NCBI RefSeq assembly: GCF_001941945.1
Contig: NZ_CP015583.1
Span: 237,001 to 301,000 of the forward strand
Length of the DNA: 64,000 nucleotides
DNA from: Roseomonas gilardii
Lineage (GTDB): Bacteria; Pseudomonadota; Alphaproteobacteria; Acetobacterales; Acetobacteraceae
Direction: 5' to 3'
In this document: piece after piece, positions 8,593 to 16,491 of the stretch
Layout of the letters: every line of letters begins with the position of its first letter
Numbering within the stretch: the first letter of the stretch is position 1
Translations under genes and position numbers: made by a program
Notes under the pieces: generated by a model
Told to the model about the DNA's origin: nothing
Seen by the model: the letters and a program-made list of their open reading frames with translations, nothing else
Databases searched by the model: none

Positions 8593-9289
8593 GCTCGACA
8601 ATGTCCACAAGAGCTTCGGCCCGCTGAAGGTCCTGGACGGCGTTTCCTTCGCGGTGGACCGGGGTGAGGTCGTGGCGGTGATCGGCCAGTCCGGCTCCGG
8701 CAAGTCCACCGCGCTGCGCTGCATCAATGCGCTGGAGAGCATCGAGAGCCCCAACCGCGTGCCCTTTCTGCTGACCGGCAAGGCGGACATGGTCATCGCC
8801 TCCTTCTCCGTGACCGAGGAGCGGCAGAAGGTGATCGACTTCTCCCGTCCCTATGGCGTCATCCAGATCGTGGTGGCCGCGAAGAAGGGGACGGACATCA
8901 AGGACTATGCCGCCCTGGCCGGCAAGCGTGTCGGCACCACGCGCGGCAGCTCCAACGACAAGGAATTCACCTCGCTCAACACCGGCGCGCAGATCGTCCG
9001 CTATGACGACGATGCGACGCTGGTGACGGCGCTGGTCTCCGGCCAGGTGGATATCATGGCGACCTCGCCGCAGATCATGGCCACGGCCAATACGCGGGCA
9101 GGCGGCGACCCGTTCGAGGTGAAGCTGGTGATCAAGACCAACCCCTATGCCATCGGCATCCGCAAGGGCGACACCGCGCTCAAGGCGGCGCTGGACCAGT
9201 GGATCGCCGCCAACCTGGAAAACGGCAAGCTGCGCGAGATCTACAAGAAGTACAACGGCGTCGCCCTGCCCGAGCAGATGCCGGCCTGA
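8576..9289 (+). pseudogene. In-frame fusion of an ABC ATPase N-terminus to a solute-binding protein C-terminus (deletion remnant)
   Basis: Starts at ATG 8576 with an AAAGGAGG site. Residues 1 to about 57 are the beginning of a HisP/GlnQ-type ATPase, including Walker A (GQSGSGKSTALRC). From about residue 60 the sequence is the second half of a family-3 periplasmic binding protein (NRVPFLLTGKADMVIASFSV, then DYAALAGKRVGTTRGSSND, ending KKYNGVALPEQ). Missing are the ATPase Q-loop, LSGGQ and Walker B motifs and the binding protein's signal peptide and first lobe. By family lengths about 0.9 kb has been lost, with the junction near 8741-8752 in a GAGAGC-type microrepeat. The product cannot act as either parent. 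A local assembly error is the alternative. Confidence 0.85.
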
Positions 9290-9357
9290 TGCCAACGCGC
9301 CGGCCTGCCTCCATGCGGCGGGCTGGCCGCCAGACCTGAACAGCGGAAGACACGACC

Positions 9358-10368
9358 ATGAAGGTGCTGATCTGCGACGAACCCGGCAAGCTGTCGGTGA
9401 TCGACCGGCCCGAGCCGAAGCCGGGGCCGGGCGAGGCGCTGGTGCGCATCAGGCGCGTCGGCATCTGCGGCACCGATTTCCACATCTTCCAGGGTAAGCA
9501 TCCCTTCCTGGAATACCCACGTGTCATGGGCCATGAGCTCTCCGGCACGGTGGAGAGCGCGCCGGAGGGGAGCGGCCTCCAGGCCGGGCAGAACGTCTAT
9601 ATCGTGCCCTATCTGAGTTGCGGCCGCTGCGTCGCCTGCCGCAAGGGCATCACCAATGCCTGCCAGAACATCAGCGTGCTGGGCGTCCACAAGGATGGCG
9701 GCATGGCGGAGCTCCTCTGCGTGCCCGTCGGCAATGTGGTGCCCGTGGGCGACACGCCGCTGGAGGATGCGGCGATGACCGAGTTCCTCGCCATCGGCGC
9801 GCATGGCGTGAAGCGCGGCGGCATCTCGGCGCAGGACCGTGTCCTGGTGGTCGGCTCCGGTCCGATCGGCATGTCGGCCATCATCTTCGCCAAGGCGCGC
9901 GGGGCCCATGTCACGGTGATGGACATGCGCGAGGATCGACTGGCCTTCACGCAGGACAGGCTGGGCGCCGATGCGCTGCTGCTGGCCAATGACGAGGCGG
10001 AGGCAAAGGCGGCGGCGGCCACGGATGGCGATTTCTTCGATGCCGTGATCGACTGCACGGGCAATCTGGCGGCGATGCAGCGCGGCTTCGGCTTCGTCGG
10101 CCACGGTGGCCGCTATGTCCTGGTCTCCGTGGTGCGGGACAACGTGACCTTCTCGGACCCGGAGTTCCACAAGCGCGAGACCACGCTTTTCGCCAGCCGC
10201 AACGCCCAGCCGGACGATTTCGCCGAGGTCGTGCGCCAGATGCGGGCCGGCAAGGTCCCGACGCAGGCCCTCAACACCCATCGTGGCCCGCTTTCCGCCG
10301 GGCCGGAACTGTTCCGCGACTGGCTGCGGCCGGAAGCGGGCGTCATCAAGGCCATTCTGGAGATCTGA
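9358..10368 (+). CDS. lgoD: Zinc-dependent dehydrogenase, L-galactonate 5-dehydrogenase-like
   Basis: 336 residues of the medium-chain zinc dehydrogenase family. Catalytic zinc ligands C37, H59 and E60 (GICGTDFH, GHE) and the structural-zinc cysteines C88, C91, C94 and C102 are all present, followed by a Rossmann motif (VLVVGSGPIGMSA). Segment by segment it follows E. coli LgoD/YjjN (PYLSCGRCVACRKG, ISVLGVHKDGG, FSDPEFHKRETT, SRNAQPDDFAEV). LgoD oxidises L-galactonate to D-tagaturonate with NAD. The tagaturonate reductase-like gene upstream would be the next step. An altronate dehydratase is not in the window. Symbol assigned by similarity from memory, not by a search. Confidence 0.82.
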   Translation: MKVLICDEPGKLSVIDRPEPKPGPGEALVRIRRVGICGTDFHIFQGKHPFLEYPRVMGHELSGTVESAPEGSGLQAGQNVYIVPYLSCGRCVACRKGITNACQNISVLGVHKDGGMAELLCVPVGNVVPVGDTPLEDAAMTEFLAIGAHGVKRGGISAQDRVLVVGSGPIGMSAIIFAKARGAHVTVMDMREDRLAFTQDRLGADALLLANDEAEAKAAAATDGDFFDAVIDCTGNLAAMQRGFGFVGHGGRYVLVSVVRDNVTFSDPEFHKRETTLFASRNAQPDDFAEVVRQMRAGKVPTQALNTHRGPLSAGPELFRDWLRPEAGVIKAILEI

Positions 10369-10516
10369 ACCCGGCCGGCGGCACGGCGCGGCTCCTGCCG
10401 CCGCGCCTGTGTCCAATCCTGGGTGGTTCCGCCTCTCCCCCGGAATCTGCCTGGAGGTGGCAAAGCCAGCCTGTGACCCGGTCCCGAAGAGCGGACGGAA
10501 GCGCGGAGGACAGGGC

Positions 10517-10533
10517 GAGAGGCAGCGCCTCTC
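10517..10533. terminator. Short hairpin between convergent genes
   Basis: GAGAGGC, loop AGC, GCCTCTC: a perfect 7-bp stem between the convergent ends of the lgoD-like gene and the epimerase gene. No T-tract follows on either strand, so termination is only suggested by position. Confidence 0.35.
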
Positions 10534-10561
10534 ACCCGGAGACCGGACCGTGGGTACGACG

Positions 10562-11611
10562 CTACTGGCGGACCCAGCGGATATCCGGTGAAAGGCGCCC
10601 GCTGTCGATATGGCGGGAAAGGGTGTGCAGCCGGATATAGGGTGAGCTGCGGAACTCCGGATCGTTGAATTCGATCCGGCGCAGCCCGTCGATCAGCCCG
10701 GCGATCGCCTCGTCCAGCGTCACCTGCGGCTGGTACTGCGGCGCCAGTTCGCGGAACAGGCTGAAATCCACGCGGTAGGAGCGGCGGTCGGGCGGGGCAT
10801 CGGTGTTGATGCTCACCTGGGTGCCGGGAAGCTGCGCCGCGACTTCCTGGGCCAGATCGCGCACCTGATAGTTCCACTGCTCGCTGCCGGCATTCACCAC
10901 CAGGAACGGGCCGCCATTCTCGGGCTTGCGGGTGGCGGCCCATTCGATGGCGCGCGCCATGTCCTTCACATGGATCAACGGGCGCCAGGGCGAGCCGTCG
11001 CTCAGCACGGTGATCCGGCCGGAGGTCAGGGCGCAGGCCACGAAATCGTTCAGCACGAGGTCGAGGCGAAGGCGGTCCGACATGCCGCAGGCGGTGGCGA
11101 AGCGCAGGCAGGTGATGGTCATGTCGCCCGCGTCGAACTGGCGCAGCCCATCCTCCGTGCCGACCTTGGAGCGGGCATAGGCGGTCAGCGGGTCGGTGCC
11201 GTCGCCCTCGCGCTTCGCCCCTTCGGAGGCCGCGCCATAGACGCTGCAGGAGGAGGCGAAGACGAAGTGCTTCACCCCGGCATCGCGGGCGAGCTCGGCC
11301 ATCTTCAGGCTTGCGCGATAGTTGATGGCCTCGGTGGGAGCCTCGAAATTCTTGCCCATCGGATCGTTGGACAGGGCGGAAAGGTGCACCACCGCATCCA
11401 CGCCCTTCAGCAGGATGGCGGGGAAGGTTCGCACGTCGCCGAAATGCTGCGCATCCAGCAGCACCTCGGGCATGGCGTCGGGGGTGGTCAGGCAATGCGC
11501 GAAAAGCCCGCTGTCGAAGCCGATGAGCTCGGCCTGCGGGAAGCGCTGCCGCAAATGCCGGACCAAGACGGGGCCGACATAGCCCATGTTGCCGGTGATC
11601 AGAACGCGCAT
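10562..11611 (-). CDS. NAD-dependent sugar epimerase/dehydratase (extended SDR)
   Basis: 349 residues. The N-terminal Rossmann fold (VLITGNMGYVGPVLVRHL), a serine-rich strand (FVFASSCSVYGAA) and the catalytic YxxxK (YARSKVGTE) define an extended short-chain dehydrogenase acting on nucleotide sugars. It is the last gene of a minus-strand operon whose first gene makes CDP-glucose, so a CDP-activated deoxy sugar is the likely substrate. Reduction or epimerisation of a 4-keto intermediate would be typical, but the exact reaction cannot be read from the sequence. Start ATG 11611. Confidence 0.85.
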   Translation of the reverse strand: MRVLITGNMGYVGPVLVRHLRQRFPQAELIGFDSGLFAHCLTTPDAMPEVLLDAQHFGDVRTFPAILLKGVDAVVHLSALSNDPMGKNFEAPTEAINYRASLKMAELARDAGVKHFVFASSCSVYGAASEGAKREGDGTDPLTAYARSKVGTEDGLRQFDAGDMTITCLRFATACGMSDRLRLDLVLNDFVACALTSGRITVLSDGSPWRPLIHVKDMARAIEWAATRKPENGGPFLVVNAGSEQWNYQVRDLAQEVAAQLPGTQVSINTDAPPDRRSYRVDFSLFRELAPQYQPQVTLDEAIAGLIDGLRRIEFNDPEFRSSPYIRLHTLSRHIDSGRLSPDIRWVRQ

Positions 11612-11720
11612 CCTGGTCCTTGCCCCTGATGGAAGCTGCCATGCCCCGCGAAAGGGGGCGTCATGGAAACCGGGCCGGGCAGTACGGGCCGGGTCTCCTC
11701 CGTTGAAAGCCGCATCCGTT

Positions 11721-12683
11721 TCAGGCCCGCCGCACGGCGCCGAAACGGCGCAAGTGCCGCACGCCCGGCAGGGCGGTCAGCACGAGATGATAGAAGGTCT
11801 TCGGCAGGTCCTGCCGCCAGGCGTAGTGCCCGGACAGGAGCACGCGCACCGCCTCGCGGCGGCGGTGGCCCAGGGCATGCTCCAGCACCGCCTGGGGCGC
11901 GAGGTCCCGCCAGAGCTGGTCGCGCGCCCGGGCTTCGGCGGGCGACAGGTCGCGGAGGCCGGCGAGATGGTCATAGAGCCGCGCCACGACATCGCCGCGC
12001 ATCCCCGCCTCCCGCCGCGCGGGGAGGCGGTGGAGGCTGGTCGGCCGGTCGATGAAGGCGAAGGCATGGCCGCGATAGGCCATGGCCAGCCGGATGCCGA
12101 AATCCGTGTCGCCCGCCAGCCCGACCTCGGACACGTCGCGGTAGCCGATCTGGCGTGCGACGTCGCTGCGGATCAGGGCGCCGTCGCGGGGGATCTGCCG
12201 CCACAGGGCGCAGACCAGCAGGTCGTAGCGGGTCCCGGCCTCGGCGGCGATCCGCCGGTGGCGTCCGTTATGGCGCGCCGTGTCCTCGGCGGAGAACTCG
12301 CCGGAGGCCAGGATGCAGTGCTGGACGCCATAGGCGGCGACCACGTCCGGGTTGGCCCGGTAGGCGGCGTCCAGCGCCGTGACGGCGCCGGGCAGCAGCG
12401 CGCCGTCGTCCTGCAGGATGACCAGCCTTTCGCCGCGCGCGCGGTCGATCAGCCGGTTCAGGAAGCCATTGAGGTCGGGCGCTGGCCGGCTGCGCCAGTG
12501 GCGGAGGGTGATGCCATCCGGCAGGGGCAGGGCGCGCAGCAGCCTGCCCACCTCGTCGCCCTGCGAGGCGTCGCAGACATCGATCTCCAGGGGGCGGTAA
12601 TCCTGCTCCAGGCAGGATCGCATCGCCTGCAGCAGCGAAGGCCGGCCGCGGGCCGGGATGCCGATGGTGATGAGACCGCTCAT
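11721..12683 (-). CDS. Family 2 glycosyltransferase
   Basis: About 320 residues. The N-terminus ITIGIPARGRPSLLQAM is the start of a GT-A fold, and a DDG triplet (VILQDDGALLPG) supplies the metal-binding acidic site. The rest fits GT2 enzymes that transfer a sugar from a nucleotide donor at the cytoplasmic face. ATG 12683 is preferred because the conserved fold begins there, although the frame stays open to 12761. Between the methyltransferase and epimerase genes in the CDP-sugar operon, it may transfer the sugar made by its neighbours to a cell-surface glycan. Donor and acceptor are unknown. Confidence 0.82.
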   Translation of the reverse strand: MSGLITIGIPARGRPSLLQAMRSCLEQDYRPLEIDVCDASQGDEVGRLLRALPLPDGITLRHWRSRPAPDLNGFLNRLIDRARGERLVILQDDGALLPGAVTALDAAYRANPDVVAAYGVQHCILASGEFSAEDTARHNGRHRRIAAEAGTRYDLLVCALWRQIPRDGALIRSDVARQIGYRDVSEVGLAGDTDFGIRLAMAYRGHAFAFIDRPTSLHRLPARREAGMRGDVVARLYDHLAGLRDLSPAEARARDQLWRDLAPQAVLEHALGHRRREAVRVLLSGHYAWRQDLPKTFYHLVLTALPGVRHLRRFGAVRRA

Positions 12684-12794
12684 GTCCTGCACCCCCCGTT
12701 CCACATCCCGTCCCTTCGATCCGTCCCGCACGCGATCCCTTCCTGTTCCCGGATATGCCATGGGCAGGCTCGCCGCCTGCCCATGGCTCCGGGA

Positions 12795-14066
12795 CTAGAG
12801 GATCTTCAGCTCCGGGATCGGCACCACGAACTTCCCGCCCCATTCGCGGATCGCCGCCATCTGCTCGACGATCTCGTCCTTGAAGTTCCAGGGCAGGATC
12901 AGGACGTAGTCGGGCTTGGCGTCGAGGATCGCCTGCGGCGCCTTGATGGGGATGCGCACGCCCGGCAGGAGATGGCCCTGCTTGTGGTGGCTGCGGTCCA
13001 CGGTGAAGGGGATCAGCTCCGGGCCCACGCCGCAGTAGTTCAGCAGCGTGTTGCCCTTGGCCGGAGCGCCGTAGCCGGCGACGACCTTGCCCTCGGCCCG
13101 GGCCTCGATCAGGAAGCGCAGCAGGTCGCACTTGATCTTGACGGTGCTGGCCGCGAAGGCGCGATAGGCGTCGAGGCCGTAGAGCCCGTAATCCTTCTCG
13201 GCATCGCGGATCTTCTGCACCGCGGGCAGCTCCGCCAGCGCCGTGTTCTCGGCATGCCGCGCGAAGACACGCAGCGAGCCGCCATGGGTCGGCACTTCCT
13301 CGATGTCGAAGACGGTCAGGCCGTGATCCGCCAGCGCCCGCTCCACCGCCAGCAGCGAGAGGTAGGAGAAGTGCTCGTGGTAGATCGTGTCGAACTGGTT
13401 CTCCTGCATCAGCTTCAGCAGGTGCGGGAACTCGAAGGTCACCACGCCGTCCGGCGCCAGGAGGATGCGGAAGCCCTCCAGGAAGTCGTGCATGTCGGGC
13501 ACATGCGCCAGCACGTTGTTGGCGGCCATCTGCTTCGGCGCATGGCCGGCGGCGCGCAGGCGGGTGGCCGTCTCGGCGCCGAAGAAGGCGACCTCGGTCG
13601 GGATACCCTTGGCGATCGCCTCCTGCGCCACGTTGGCCGCCGGATCGACGCCGAGCACCTGGATGCCCATCGCCTTGAAGTACTGCAGCAGGTAGCCGTC
13701 GTTGCTGGCGATCTCGACCACCAGCGAATCCGGCGTCAGGCCGAAGCGCTCGGTCATGCGCTTCGCATAGGTCTCCGCATGCCGCAGCCAGGCGTCGGAG
13801 AACGAGGAGAAGTAGAGGTAGTCGCCGAAGATGGCCTGTGGCGTCTCGAACTCGGAAAGCTGCACCAGCTTGCAGTCGTCGCAGACGAAGGCGTGCAGCG
13901 GATAGAAGGGCTCCATCGCATAGGCGCGCTCCGCCGGCACGAAGGAGTTCGCCAGCGGCGACATGTTGAGGTCGGAGAAGGTGGTGCGCAGCGGGGCGCT
14001 GCAAAGGCGGCAGCAGCCGGCCTTGGCCGTCGCGGCAACAAGCTGTTCGGTCATCACGTTGTCCAT
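12795..14066 (-). CDS. Sugar C-methyltransferase-type SAM-dependent methyltransferase
   Basis: 423 residues. The N-terminus carries a zinc-binding motif (CRLCSAPL and, about 45 residues later, CDDCKLVQLS). A class I SAM-binding core follows (VVEIASNDGYLLQYFKAMG, then the ANNVLAHVPD segment), then the C-terminal domain typical of NDP-hexose C-methyltransferases (TylC3/NovU type; GYGAPAKGNTLLNYCG, LPWNFKDEI). These enzymes methylate C3 or C5 of keto-deoxy sugars. Beside glucose-1-phosphate cytidylyltransferase, a CDP-linked branched sugar is plausible. It starts 10 bases after the rfbF stop and is cotranscribed with it. Confidence 0.88.
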   Translation of the reverse strand: MDNVMTEQLVAATAKAGCCRLCSAPLRTTFSDLNMSPLANSFVPAERAYAMEPFYPLHAFVCDDCKLVQLSEFETPQAIFGDYLYFSSFSDAWLRHAETYAKRMTERFGLTPDSLVVEIASNDGYLLQYFKAMGIQVLGVDPAANVAQEAIAKGIPTEVAFFGAETATRLRAAGHAPKQMAANNVLAHVPDMHDFLEGFRILLAPDGVVTFEFPHLLKLMQENQFDTIYHEHFSYLSLLAVERALADHGLTVFDIEEVPTHGGSLRVFARHAENTALAELPAVQKIRDAEKDYGLYGLDAYRAFAASTVKIKCDLLRFLIEARAEGKVVAGYGAPAKGNTLLNYCGVGPELIPFTVDRSHHKQGHLLPGVRIPIKAPQAILDAKPDYVLILPWNFKDEIVEQMAAIREWGGKFVVPIPELKIL

Positions 14067-14076
14067 TGTTGCGCTC

Positions 14077-14850
14077 TCACCAGACCTTCCAGGGGGCTTC
14101 GCCGCTGGCCCAGAGTTCCTCCAGGTGCTTCTTGTCCTTCAGCGTGTCCATCGAATACCAGAAACCCATGTGCTTGTAGGCCATGAGCTCGCCATCGCGG
14201 GCCAGGCCCTCCATGGGGCTGCGTTCGAAGACCGAGCTGTCGCCGTCCAGATAGCGGAACACCTGCGGGCCGAGCACGAAGAAGCCGCCGTTGATCAGGT
14301 TGTTGTCGCCGAGCGGCTTCTCGCGGAACTGGGTCACGCGGTCGCCGTCGAGCTCCAGCGAGCCGAAGCGGGCGGGCGGCGGCACGGCGGTCACGGTGGC
14401 GTGGCGGCCATGGGCCTCGTGGAAGGCGATGGCCTGCCGGACATCGAGGTCGGTGACGCCGTCGCCATAGGTCATGCAGAAGCTCTCACCCTCCAGGTGC
14501 TCCCGCACCCGGCGGAGACGGCCGCCGGTCATGGTCTCGATGCCGGTATCGACCAGGGTGATCTTCCAGGGTTCCGCCGTATGCCGCAGCATGGTGGTCG
14601 TGCCCGAGGTCAGGTCCACCGTCAGGTCCGAGGCATGCAGGTAGTAGTCGGCGAAATACTGCTTGATCATGTGACCCTTGTAGCCGAGCGGGATCACGAA
14701 CTCGGTGATCCCCGCCGCGGCATAGATCTTCATGATGTGCCACAGGATCGGCCGGCCCCCGACCTCCACCATCGGCTTGGGGCGCGTATCGGTTTCCTCC
14801 ATCAGGCGCGTGCCGTAGCCGCCTGACAGGATGACCGCCTTTCTAACCAT
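14077..14850 (-). CDS. rfbF: Glucose-1-phosphate cytidylyltransferase
   Basis: 257 residues. The nucleotidyltransferase signature is at the N-terminus (KAVILSGGYGTRLMEETDTRPKP), followed by the family stretches FVIPLGYKGHMIKQYF, FCMTYGDGVTD and INGGFFVLGP. It forms CDP-glucose from CTP and glucose-1-phosphate, the entry to CDP-3,6-dideoxy and branched sugars of O-antigen or capsule. ATG 14850 has a GAGAGG site upstream and begins exactly at the conserved fold. First gene of the minus-strand operon 10562-14850. CDP-glucose 4,6-dehydratase (rfbG), the expected next enzyme, is not in the window. Confidence 0.93.
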   Translation of the reverse strand: MVRKAVILSGGYGTRLMEETDTRPKPMVEVGGRPILWHIMKIYAAAGITEFVIPLGYKGHMIKQYFADYYLHASDLTVDLTSGTTTMLRHTAEPWKITLVDTGIETMTGGRLRRVREHLEGESFCMTYGDGVTDLDVRQAIAFHEAHGRHATVTAVPPPARFGSLELDGDRVTQFREKPLGDNNLINGGFFVLGPQVFRYLDGDSSVFERSPMEGLARDGELMAYKHMGFWYSMDTLKDKKHLEELWASGEAPWKVW

Positions 14851-15278
14851 GAGCCGACCTCTCTTGGAATTCGCGACACCGCCCGGAAGAGACACCCAGG
14901 TATGTGGCGTATCAGCTTCGTTGCTCGGGCGATTTAAAGAGACGATACCGGGCACTCCGACAGATTTCTAGCCTAAACTGCACCGCAGCGATGTTTCTGT
15001 GGAGAAATCTCATAAATAAAACGATATTCACTGTTTCGTGAGCATGATTCATGCCACGCCGGCACCCTCGATCCACCGGAGAAGGACGCCGGAACAAGGG
15101 TCTGGCACCGATTCGCGGGCCGTCCCCTTTCCCCGGCGCCGCACCAGAGGTTGCGATCCTGGAAGCTGCGTCGGTGCGAGACGATGGCCGTTGGGAGAGC
15201 CGGATGCCCTGTCGGCTTTTCCGGCTGGACTTCGGTGCCGCCCGTGGTGACCCTGCCAGGGTCAGCAGGGAACCCGCC
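14851..15278. other. Divergent intergenic region between rfbF and ldhA
   Basis: 428 bp with no convincing gene. The part from about 14,930 to 15,050 is clearly richer in A/T than its surroundings and contains an inverted pair AGATTTCT (14962-14969) and AGAAATCT (15003-15010). It probably holds the rfbF promoter and perhaps that of ldhA. An open frame in phase with ldhA extends to 15051 but lacks family sequence. Confidence 0.5.
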
Positions 15279-16277
15279 ATGAAAGTCGCCGTGTTCAGTG
15301 CCAAGCGCTATGACCGGGCGCTGCTGACAGAGGCCAACCTGCATCATGGTCATGCGCTGACCTTCCAGGAGGCGATGCTGGGGCCGGAGACGGTCGTCCT
15401 GGCCGCCGGCTATCCGGCGGTCAGCGTCTTCGTGAACGACCGGGTGGATGCCGGGGTGCTGGCGGCCCTGGCCAGGGGCGGCACCCGGCTGGTCGCCACC
15501 CGGTCGACCGGCTTCAACCAGATCGACCTGGAGGCTGCCCGGGAACAGGGTATCCGCGTGGTCCGTGTGACGGACTATTCACCCTATTCCGTGGCGGAGT
15601 TCGCGGTCGGCCTGCTGCTGACCCTGAACCGCCGCATCCACCGGGCCTATGAGCGCACCCGCGGCGGCAATTTCGAGCTGGACGGGCTGATGGGCTTCGA
15701 CCTGCATGGCCGCACCGTCGGGGTGATCGGCACCGGCAAGATCGGCAAGGTCTTCGCCGGGATCATGCGTGGCTTCGGCTGCACCGTCCTGGGCCACGAT
15801 GTCTATCCCGATCCGGGCTTCGAGGCGCTGGGCGGCCGCTACGTCCCGGTGGAGCAGCTGATGCGGGAAAGCGACGTCGTTTCCCTGCACTGCCCGCTGA
15901 CACCGGAAACCCGCCATATCATCAATGCGGACAGCCTGTCCCTGGTGAAGCCCGGACTGATCCTGGTGAACACCAGCCGCGGCGGGCTGGTGGACACCAA
16001 CGCGGCCATCGGTGCCCTGAAGAACGGCCTGCTGGGCGGCCTGGCCATCGACGTGTACGAGCAGGAGGCCGACCTGTTCTTCCGCGACCTGTCGAGCGAC
16101 ATCATCACCGACGACGTGATCCAGCGCCTCGTTTCCTTCCCCAACGTGCTGCTGACCGGCCACCAGGCCTTCTTCACCCGGGAGGCGATCGGCACGATCT
16201 GCGCGACCACGCTGGACAGCATCAGCGCCTTCGAGCGCGGCGAACCCCTGGTCAACGAGATCCGCGCCCCGGACTGA
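15279..16277 (+). CDS. ldhA: D-lactate dehydrogenase-type 2-hydroxyacid dehydrogenase
   Basis: 332 residues. D-isomer-specific 2-hydroxyacid dehydrogenase with the NAD-binding motif VGVIGTGKIGKVFAGIM, the substrate-binding arginine region (LVNTSRGGLVDT), an acidic residue in the DVYEQEADLFF stretch and the catalytic histidine in LTGHQAFFT. The FFRD region and overall length fit fermentative LdhA, which reduces pyruvate to D-lactate. Start ATG 15279 aligns with the family N-terminus (MKVAVFSAKRYD). It stands alone between the CDP-sugar operon and the transglutaminase gene. Confidence 0.9.
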   Translation: MKVAVFSAKRYDRALLTEANLHHGHALTFQEAMLGPETVVLAAGYPAVSVFVNDRVDAGVLAALARGGTRLVATRSTGFNQIDLEAAREQGIRVVRVTDYSPYSVAEFAVGLLLTLNRRIHRAYERTRGGNFELDGLMGFDLHGRTVGVIGTGKIGKVFAGIMRGFGCTVLGHDVYPDPGFEALGGRYVPVEQLMRESDVVSLHCPLTPETRHIINADSLSLVKPGLILVNTSRGGLVDTNAAIGALKNGLLGGLAIDVYEQEADLFFRDLSSDIITDDVIQRLVSFPNVLLTGHQAFFTREAIGTICATTLDSISAFERGEPLVNEIRAPD

Positions 16278-16491
16278 GGGCGGCCGCTTTACCTGCCCAT
16301 TCCGGCACAATGCCCCGTGGCGGCCCGCCCGGACATGGCGCCCTCCTTCCCTGGGGGCGGCGTGGCGCCGGCGGCCGGGCGCCAACCTCCCGCCGAGGGG
16401 CCGGGGGCGCTTGCCGCGCCCGGGTCCGTTTCTTGCTGTGCGGTGGAAGTCTGCTACAGCCTCTTTCCGAGGCCGCACCGAGAGACCGTCC

